Positions 56,472 through 64,000 of a stretch of 64,000 nucleotides of DNA are shown piece by piece. Positions within the stretch are counted from its first letter, which is position 1; each line of letters opens with the position of its first letter. The DNA is from Monomorium pharaonis (lineage: Eukaryota; Arthropoda; Insecta; Hymenoptera; Formicidae): assembly GCF_013373865.1 (NCBI RefSeq), contig NC_050470.1, positions 19,182,889 to 19,246,888 on the forward strand. The letters run 5' to 3'. Made by a program: the position numbers and the translations under genes. The notes below the pieces were generated by a model. It was not told where the DNA came from. It saw only the letters and a list, made by a program, of their open reading frames with translations, and ran no database searches.

Positions 56472-56855
56472 TGTTAATGAGGCACTCACGAAGTTCGTAT
56501 GTCAAACACTTTTATTTTACAGAATAACAAAGTCTACGCGATAGATTACAGTATTACGAGACAACTCTAACTGATTGAAATGACTGAGCCCGACTTGGCG
56601 TTGGGCTTTCTCTTTTTATTCCAGTTTTCTGGGTTACGTTGCATCCTTGCCGATCAACGTTCCTGCTACTTAGCAAGGCTGCTGCGTCTGAATTTCGATT
56701 ATTCGGCTCTAATTGGGCCGTTGCGCCATTTTCTCATTGTCGCGCTCGGAGTTGCGCGATCTTTTTCTTTTGCTACATTGATATTTCGCCGAATGCTTAG
56801 TCGCGGTCTACATATGTCGGTTACGAGGTCGGATAGGGAAATTCAGCCCGTAACA
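56472..56855 (-). repeat. Possible solo LTR
   Basis: Begins TGTTAATGAGG and ends GCCCGTAACA, giving inverted TGTTA...TAACA ends over 384 bp. On the minus strand there is an AATAAAA signal near one end (56508-56514). The flanks do not show a clean 4-5-bp duplication. Confidence 0.4.
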
Positions 56856-57280
56856 GGCGGGAAAACGGCGGATGAGGGCATGCAAGAAGGGGAAGGGGGG
56901 GAGCTAGGATGTAATAGTCACTAAGGGCCAGGTCGAGTCGCAGGTTGGGGTTATGGAATGTAAACGGTTCGGGAACGCTCCGGGTCAAAAGCGCCTTGTA
57001 ACTCCTGAGGGAACACAATAAATCTATTTATCTATATTCTATGTCATAATTATCGTATTTGACACTCTGATAAGCACATTTATATAATAATTAATATGAT
57101 AATAATTTTGATATCACTTTTCCTTACACATATTTACTTACTCCTATTATTATGGCATAACTCACGTAAATATTACGTTTTATTATCAATCAAAATACCA
57201 ACATTTACCTTATTTCATTTTGCGCACATGAATTACGCATATCTTATATTTTTTTATTATCTTAGATTAATGATTATTAA
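56856..57280. other. No gene recognised
   Basis: The segment at about 56990-57040 ends CACAATAAATCTATTTATCTA, which looks like a LINE 3' tail. The rest is AT-rich. The 113-residue hydrophobic frame at 57096-57437 overlaps a microsatellite and shows no coding signature. Confidence 0.4.
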
Positions 57281-59710
57281 CCCTTATGAAAAAGTAGTAC
57301 TGGTTTTAATACTGGAAAAAGTATTGGTGAAAGTGTGTGTGTGTGTGTGTATGTACTGGAGCATAAATACTCAAAGTATTACTAAATTCGACCATACTGA
57401 TCTTCGAAGTAGCCTGTACTTCATCAGTACTCCTTAGTACTCATCCAATACTCATTCACCACTCATGAAGTACTTTCTCTAATACTCATCTTAATACTCG
57501 TCTAGTACTCCTTCTAGTACCCATCCAGTACTCTTGTAATATTTACATTGAATACTAACGTAGTATAGGCGCAGCACTAGCGTAGTACTACCCAAGTAGA
57601 CAAAAGAAGATGATATCAAAATGACGTTATTTTGACATCATCTTTTATGATTATTTGTTCTACTTTGGTAGCGTAGTATTTGTATAGCAATAACTAAGCT
57701 TGTAATTAAACTGTGCTGACATAACACTTGCAAATATTTACATAAATATCGTAAATATTTATAAATATTTTTATAATATTTGTGATAAATATTTATGATT
57801 TGTTTAATCTAAGATCACAAAAATATTTATGAAATATTTTGGTTAATATTTATAAAATATTCAAACAATTGTTATACATATTTTGTAAATATTTTATAAA
57901 TATTGTGTTGTTTGGGAATTAATCTGAATTTGTACTATAATTTTATATTTGCATTATAATTTTGCTTATAAGTTTTTATACAGTGTTGTAAAACAACGTG
58001 TACAATTTTTTTATATTTAGACTTCATAAATGTTTTTAATTTGTTATACGATAAATACTAAATAGATCTTAAAGTTAATTATTTTGTTTATTGATATTGC
58101 TTTTTAATTATATAAAATTAACTTATATAAATAAATATTTGAAAAGAATCATATGACAAGTAATAATATATCATAAGAATGTAGATATTGCTTTAGGTAT
58201 TTATAAAATTAATGTTAAAAATTTTAGAATACTGACGAGTGTTATACAGGGTGATTCAAAATATATGTCCTTGCATAGACGTATTCTTAGTAATATTCTG
58301 AGTCAACTTTTTCTTTCACAAAAAATTATTCAAAGCTTAGATTTCTAGATATAATAAGAAATAGTTTACGTATCCTGAATCGGATACAAGAGGTAAGCAG
58401 GGGTGGCATAACTCACCGCTGCTCGCAGACACCACGAGCACCGCGAGGCATCTGCTGCGCTCAATAATCGATAATCATCTCAATTATTTTTAACGATGGT
58501 ATTTAGTATTTTGAATTACCCAAATATTATGTAATAAAGGAAGAAATGAATAGGTGACAAAGAGAGAGAGAGAGAGAGAGAGGGGGGAGGGGGAGGGGAG
58601 AGAGAGAGAGAGAGAGGGGGGGGGGAGAACTTGTTTGAACCTGTTTACGCACGTACCATCCTGCAATCAATTGATTGTTCTCACGATCTATTTTTCAATT
58701 TATCGGATTAAAAGTCTTTTTCTTTTTTCTTACATTTTATCACTTTACTCATTTACACACACACATTCTGTTTACTCACTTGACCAAATTTATTTACACA
58801 TCAAAAAAATAGTACGAAACATTTAACTATTAAACATTACTAATCACTCGGCGCGTCAAAATTATTCGAAGAAAGAAACGCGTATTTACTCGACAAACAC
58901 ACAACGCGTGTTTACTAGTTACTCGATGTCAGCTGATATCGAACTCAGCTAAGCAAGCAGACAACTGACTTTATTGGTTATTGTGTGGTAACACTGTCGA
59001 ATATGTGTCTGGAAACGCGGCAACTTAAAAATAAAAATATTAATTAATATGATTTACTATTATAATTTGTTGAAGAATATGTTGGAAATGCATACACGGA
59101 GACCCGGAGAGCAAAAAATTTGACATTCTAGCAATCAATTTGAATATTCTACGTAATTATTTAGATGATAGAAAATTAATTTTAAATCTGTATTAAAGAT
59201 CTGTGTTAAAGACAATTGAGATGATTATCGATTATTGAGCGCAGCAGACGCCTCGCAGTGCTCGTGGTGCCCGCGAGCAGCGGTGAGTTGTGCCACCCCT
59301 GCTTACTTCTTGTATCCGATTCAGGATACGTAAACTATTTCTTATTATATCTAGAAATCTAAACTCTGGATAATTTTTTGCGAAAGAAAAAGTTGACTCA
59401 GAATATTACTAAGAATACGTCTATGCAAGGACATATAGTTATTTTGAATCACCCTGTATATGTTTTCGCGCTGATAGTACTCCGAGTATTAATCTGATAA
59501 AGTACTAATACCACTTCAATACTTTAAAGTACTAATGAATATTATTGCTTTTAGTACTGCCAGTACTGTAAGCACAAATAGGCACAGTACTGTATTCTGC
59601 AATATTCATGCAATATTAATATATTAATACTCTCAGTATTAATCCTAATACTCCCAATACTGATCACTTAGTACTGAGTGCTGAGTGTTATTACTACTTT
59701 TTCGTAAGGG
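57281..59710. mobile_element. 2.4-kb element with AGTACT subterminal repeats
   Basis: The ends CCCTTATGAAAAAGTAGTA (57281) and TACTACTTTTTCGTAAGGG (59710) are inverted repeats. About 300 bp inside each end are crowded with AGTACT and AATACTC motifs. The interior is AT-rich and contains a nested element at 58247-59456. No transposase. Subterminal repeat arrays suggest an EnSpm-like, hAT-like or similar non-autonomous element. Confidence 0.65.
58247..59456. mobile_element. Nested 1.2-kb element with about 240-bp TIRs and TA duplication
   Basis: CAGGGTGATTCAAAATATA at the left and TTTTGAATCACCCTG at the right, with TA on both sides. The arms stay inverted over about 240 bp (shared: TGTCCTTGCATAGACGTATTC; GTATCCGATTCAGGATACG; AGATGATTATCGATTATTGAGC in complement). 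The interior has GA-rich microsatellites at 58560-58625. A TA target and a CAGGGTG start fit Tc1/mariner-like MITEs. Confidence 0.75.
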
Positions 59711-60430
59711 AAGGTATACGCGTATCTCGCGATTATTTGCATTTCTTTTAAGTAACATGTTACGGGCAAAAAATTCAAAAACCGATTTATCAATTCCGTT
59801 GAAGACTTCTCAAAACGGGAGCAGCTTGCGTTCTTTTGTTTAACGGGGCTTTCAATTTATTGTTTTAGGGCAACCGCAGCACATCTGCTTATTCCCAGGG
59901 ATACGCTGAAAGCCGGAAGGATTGTTTATTGCATTTGAGAGAGAAATAAATGGGACGAGAGACAGGTTAAATAAACGTATTTATTTATTTATTAATCAGT
60001 TGTATTTTAGTTTATTGAATATTTATACAATAATTGTTTGATACATCTGGAGTAGATGTAGACCGCAACTTGAACGGTATATTGCATGAAGAATATAATA
60101 TGTACATATAAATATAAATGTATTCATATGTATCAGCTTTGTAACAAATAAATCATGAATTCTAATTATTCGAAAAGTATGTAATAGATAGATCTAAGAT
60201 ATGCATATGAAACGATTAAATCAAATAGTGAAAATAAGTACGTTATTAAATTATTGGTAATCAGATAAGACATAAGTTCAGTCAGCATTTAGTCGTTCGA
60301 AAATGACAGACTTATTTCTAAAATTTATAGAAAATGATTGATTAAGTTCTATCACAATTTAAAGTCAAGCGAGAATCATTTACTTTATTGATAATATGAA
60401 CTTATGATGAATGTTTCTGTTTAAGGAGTT
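59711..60430. other. No gene recognised
   Basis: AT-rich with one GC-moderate part (59780-59930). No coding motif or repeat pairing was found. Confidence 0.5.
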
Positions 60431-60684
60431 GAGTGGCACCCGTTTGGTTACGTCAATATTGGTCACGTCAACATTGACCACGATCCCGATTAACCACGGA
60501 GTGGATTGGCCGCGTCAAAATTGGCCACGCGTCAATATTGACCACGCGTCATTATTGGTCACGTCAATATTGCCCACTGGCCAATGACGTGGCCAATGAC
60601 GTGACCAATAATGATGCGTGGCTAATATTGACGTGGCCAATCGGGACCGTGGCCAATATTGACGTGGGCAAACGGAACGCTTCC
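60431..60684. mobile_element. Minimal foldback element (family B arms, no core)
   Basis: Starts GAGTGGCACCCGTTTGG and ends GGGCAAACGGAACGCTTCC. It is a palindromic array of GGCCACGTCAATATT-like units, centred near 60580 (GCCCACTGGCCAATGACG), without the microsatellite core present in 21505-22126 and 62443-63271. Confidence 0.65.
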
Positions 60685-61120
60685 AAAGGGTTGCGAACAA
60701 ACCACTCTAGAATTTTCAAAAAATGGAAAAATTTTTTTTATTTAAAAGGTGCCTAAGAGTCTTAAAAATAAGATACAACATCATTTATAATGGGGAGAAT
60801 TTTTTAAGTGCCTGTATTTTGATCCCGATCAAAGTCACCTGCTGCGCGCTCGGAGCAAGTATAAGACTCGGCGCGACGCGCTACGATTTTTATTATTTGG
60901 AATGCTTATACTTGCTAGGATAATAAAATATTAGTTACCTGTTTCATTTAAGTGATCATAAATGGCACTAGTAATACTACCGTAAAAAAATATTAGTTTT
61001 ATTTCTGTCTTCAGTGTAACCGTTGAACCCTATTCGCACGACACGTGGCTTTTTACTCTGCATTTTGTTAAATTTTGTGGTTTTTGTCAGTGTTTAAATG
61101 TAGTAATACAAATTTACATC

Positions 61121-61703
61121 ATGAGTGAAAACAAAGTGAATCGTAATCGAAAAGGAACTAATGTCTACGGACGAACAGCCGCAGCACGAAAGATGTCCGT
61201 CCGGTGAAGATTCGTGGTGCTCGTGGTAGCGAATGAATGCCGCTAATACCTTGGAAGAATATCATCATAAACTATTTCTTTCCCAAGATGTATTCAAAAC
61301 CATGAAGCCAATATATGAGGATTTAAGCAGTGACGATCTTCTCACTCGATGCATAGGTGACCATACACAAAATAACAACGAGAGTTTCAACTCAACAGTG
61401 TGGGCGATGGCTCCTAGAACAACTTCAAGTGGCAAGACAATTCTCGATATCGTGACACATATTGCTGTTTGCGTGTACAATGATAGAATGACACCGATAA
61501 TGGAAATTATGCAAACTTTGGGAATCAAAATCGGAACAAATTGCTATAATTTCTGCACCGAAGCCGACGAACGCCGTGTATCACTGGCTGAAACATTACT
61601 GTCTGACGCAGCAAAATCGGCTAGGCAGTCTGCAAAAGCCACCAGAAAAGAAGAAGAACAGAAGAATGCCAATTTGAAAGGCCAATTATACGGGGCATCG
61701 TAG
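61121..61703 (+). pseudogene. Mutator-like transposase, internally deleted
   Basis: The start MSENKVNRNRKGTNVYGR at 61121 is followed by a jump to the C-terminal part. That part reads ERCPSGEDSWCSW, a TAG, then a frame to 61703 with KPIYEDLSSDDLLTRCIGDH, TQNNNESFNSTVWAMAP and CYNFCTEADERR. The CPxGEDSWC and TQNxNES blocks are those of the animal Mutator-like transposase family (assignment from memory of the family, not a search). The catalytic middle is missing. The ORF stops just before the foldback-family core, so it is physically part of that element family. Confidence 0.6.
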
Positions 61704-62190
61704 ATTGAAAGTGTGTGCGTGCGTGCGTGCGTGCGGGCGGGCGGGCGGGCATGTGTGTGTGTAAAGTATTCACTGCACCACATGGGTTTGCGACTTAAAT
61801 GGTGTACAATTGAACAGTGTGCAACTGAGCGGTGTGCAAATAAACGGTGTCCAAAAGCACCGTGTTCAAATGAACGATGTGCAAATGATCAGTGCGCATC
61901 TTTCCGTGTGCAAATGATCAGTGTGCATCTTTCCGTGTGCAAATGATCGGTGCGCATTTCTTGGTGTGCAAATGAATGGTGGGCAAGTGAACGGTGTGCA
62001 AGTGAATGGTGTGCAAGTGAACGGTGGACATTTTTTCGTGTGCAAATATCGGTGGTCAAATTTTACGTGTGAATGTAATTGGTGTACATTTTTAATAAAA
62101 TTTCTTTTGTGTCCAAAAACACCGTGTCCAAATGCACCGTGTCCATTTGAACCGTGTCCAAGTGCGTGCCACCTTTCGACGCTCTAGAGT
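61704..62190. mobile_element. Right half of the foldback family next to the transposase
   Basis: A GTGC/GGGC microsatellite (61710-61765) is followed by TTCACTGCACCACATGGGTTTG then CGACTTAAATGGTGTAC, identical in plan to the core of 20333-21454. The arm of GTGTGCAAATGAACGGT-like units follows, ending GTGCGTGCCACC near 62175. No matching left arm of this sequence is present. Confidence 0.65.
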
Positions 62191-62379
62191 GGTTTAACCC
62201 CTTAATTTTTTGAGTCAAACTGCCAGTTTAGCAGAATTCTCGACACTAGAAGGGTGGTTAATGCTTGTTAGTATTCAAGCGTCTTACCTGGTTTGTGAAG
62301 TGCTATGAAAGGTGATAGGAAACACAGGTGGCTGCCTAATAATAATTATTATTTATTCAAGATTATTTGTTCATGTTTC
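62191..62379. other. No gene recognised
   Basis: Short AT-rich stretch before the third Polinton-like terminus. Nothing recognisable. Confidence 0.5.
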
Positions 62380-62442
62380 AGTAGTTATATCTATAGCGGT
62401 TCAAACTCGGGAGCTCAAAGAGGGGAGCAGGTGTGCGGAGGG
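62380..62442 (+). repeat. Third Polinton-like terminus, outer part
   Basis: AGTAGTTATATC, then TTCAAACTCGGGAGCTC and GCAGGTGTGCGG, matching 46054-46110 and the main Polinton end in order and spacing. It is interrupted at 62442 by a foldback element and resumes at 63272. Confidence 0.5.
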
Positions 62443-63038
62443 AGCGTCCCGTTTGCCCACGTCAATATTAGCCACGGTCCTGATTGGCCACGTCAATATT
62501 GGCCACGATCCCGATTGACCACGGGGTGGATTGGCCACGTCATTATTGGCCACGCGCCATTATTGACCACGTCAATATTGCCCACGTCATTATTGCCCAC
62601 GCGTCATTATTGCCTACGCGTCATTATTGCCTACGCGTCATTATTGGCCACGCGTTATTATTGCCCACGTCATTATTGCCCACGCGTTATTATTGCCCAC
62701 GTCATTATCGCCCACGCGTCATTATTGCCCACGTCATTATTGGCCACGTTATTATTGGCCACGCGTCATTATTGGCCACGTCATTATTGGCCACGTCATT
62801 ATTGGCCACGTTATTATTGGCCACGTTAATATTAGCCACGCGTGATATTGCCCACGTCAATAATGGCTACGTTAATATTGGCCACGCGTCAATATTGACT
62901 ACGTCATTATTGCCCACGCGTCATTATTGCCCACGTCACTATTGTCCACGCGTCACTATTGCCCACGTCATTACTGTATATGGGTTTGCGACTTGGACGG
63001 GGCGGGTGCGAGAGGGGGGCCGAAGGCCCCTTGCACCC

Positions 63039-63077
<39 letters not shown>

Positions 63078-63271
63078 CATTTCTCTGCACCACATGAGTT
63101 TGCAACTTTTCACGCTAAACAAAAAAATTGATTAATATTGACGTGAGCAATAATGACGCGTGGTCAATAGTGACGTGGGCAATATCACGCGTGGCCAATA
63201 ATGACATGGCCAATATTGACATGGCCAATATTGACGTGGTCAATATTGACGTGGCCAATCGGGTGCCACTC
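62443..63271. mobile_element. Foldback element (family B arms) in a Polinton TIR relic
   Basis: Bounded by TGCGGAGGG (62434-62442) and TGCGAGGGG (63272-63280), an imperfect 9-bp duplication. The ends AGCGTCCCGTTTGCCCACG and CGTGGCCAATCGGGTGCCACT are inverted. The left arm is a long array of GCCCACGTCATTATT and GGCCACGCGTCATTATT units. The core, 62980-63110, has GGGTTTGCGACTTGGACGGG, a GGGGGCCGAAGGCCCC hairpin, (TG)n and CTGCACCACATGAGTTTGC. Confidence 0.75.
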
Positions 63272-63690
63272 TGCGAGGGGAAACTCATAGGCGCGCGTGG
63301 GCATGACATCACGCGGATTGTCGGGTCTCGCGGCGCGGCAATTGCTGACGCGGGATTTTCGGGTCCTTGGGAGCCGTAGAGGGGGAATCGAGGTCCACGA
63401 CCGCCGCCGCCGCCCGCCGCCATCTATCGCTGTCCGCCACCGTCCGCCGTCGCGCTACTCCCGCTCTCCCTCTATTGCGAATCTCTCTCTCTCACCCTTA
63501 CGCGATATCTTTCAGCAGCCATTGCCGCAGTGCTCTCTCCCTCTATTGTGAATCTGTCTCATCCGTACGCGATATCTTTAACCATGCAGTCTTATCATTA
63601 TCTCGTTCTTTCTTTTTCATCCGTTGCGTTTTTTTATACGCGGTACATGCGTTTCCACCTATCGCACCCTATCTGCATAATTCTATATAA
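63272..63690 (+). repeat. Third Polinton-like terminus, inner part
   Basis: Continues the TIR relic (GGGGAAACTCATAGGCGCG) and parallels 46115-46480 throughout: GCAATTGCTGACGCGG, CTCTATTGCGAATCTCTCTC, ACGCGATATCT and CAGTCTTATCATT occur in the same order in both. No Polinton gene follows before the window ends. Confidence 0.5.
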
Positions 63691-64000
63691 TTGTTTTATT
63701 CGATTGTTTTATTTGATAATTAATTCATGTTAATTACAAGATGGATTTTGTATTTTTAGTTTATCAGTTATCTTTTTTTTGTTCTCACGTTTTTGTATCA
63801 TTTATTTGTGTTTTAGCGCATGTTTTAGAGATATAGCACTGAAATGTAAGAATTTTGCAAATTTAACTGTAATTATATCCGTTTGTACACATTGGATAAA
63901 ATACATTATAAAATTACTGTTTTGCTGCACATGCAAAAATTTGTATTTTCATTTGAATGTTCTTTGTAAAATCAACGACTCCTTTGATCATAAAAAGTGA
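63691..64000. other. No gene recognised
   Basis: AT-rich. A 73-residue frame runs off the window end without a motif; not called. Confidence 0.5.

Noticed and set aside
55864..56477. Multiple 130-165 residue frames on both strands
   Set aside because: Low-complexity purine-rich sequence gives open frames in several phases; none has a recognisable domain or consistent start.
57096..57437. 113-residue hydrophobic frame that could look like a membrane protein
   Set aside because: AT-rich sequence biases codons to Ile/Leu/Tyr/Phe; it runs across a TIR boundary and a (GT)n tract.
62450..62960. Regularly spaced short repeats resembling a CRISPR array
   Set aside because: Units are contiguous and imperfect, without unique spacers, inverted on the far side of a core, and the genome is eukaryotic.

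Overview
The window looks like a transposon-rich stretch of an insect nuclear genome. It is AT-rich, has spliceosomal introns (GT...AG), long microsatellites and TATA/initiator promoters with about 30 nt spacing. The mix of Polinton/Maverick, Penelope, Gypsy, piggyBac, Harbinger, Mutator-like and EnSpm-like elements resembles ant or other hymenopteran genomes; that host call is inference. I can support only one probable host exon, a UBA-like last exon at 14078-14177. Nearly everything else is mobile DNA, mostly broken.

Layout. 1-9.2 kb: non-coding, with several inverted-repeat (MITE-like) elements and microsatellites. 9.2-11.7 kb: a deleted non-LTR retrotransposon on the minus strand abutting a Penelope-like reverse transcriptase, then a cysteine-rich CXC ORF. 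13.2-16.5 kb: MITEs, two of them piggyBac-like with TTAA ends, around the UBA exon. 17.5-23.05 kb: a decayed Gypsy element with two foldback elements inserted; most of its reverse transcriptase is gone. 23.1-25.1 kb: two large inverted-repeat elements.

The centrepiece is a Polinton (Maverick) at 25725-45965. It has AG...CT termini, long terminal inverted repeats and a perfect 6-bp target duplication, TGCACA. Its gene blocks are: a spliced gene of unknown role at the left end; a minus-strand virion block (unknown protein, major capsid, small protein, minor capsid, cysteine protease, PLA2/pVI-like protein); a plus-strand block (packaging ATPase, conserved unknown protein, integrase with chromodomain); and a minus-strand replication block (family-B DNA polymerase and small genes) at the right end. 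Two divergent TATA+Inr promoters with a minisatellite between them drive the central blocks. Most genes carry frameshifts or stops, and the polymerase has lost its catalytic C-terminus, so this is an inactive relic. A 5.0-kb EnSpm/CACTA-like transposon has inserted exactly at the start codon of one Polinton gene.

46.0-52.4 kb holds fragments of a second, diverged Polinton in rearranged order. 52.4-57 kb has LTR and Harbinger debris. 57.3-59.7 kb is an AGTACT-rich inverted-repeat element with another element nested in it. 60.4-63.7 kb contains foldback elements, a Mutator-like transposase remnant that is probably the autonomous relative of the foldback family, and a third Polinton-like terminus. 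The foldback family (20333-21454, 21505-22126, 48599-49014, 55341-55989, 60431-60684, 61121-62190, 62443-63271) shares a core but carries different minisatellite arms. It is the least familiar structure in the window.
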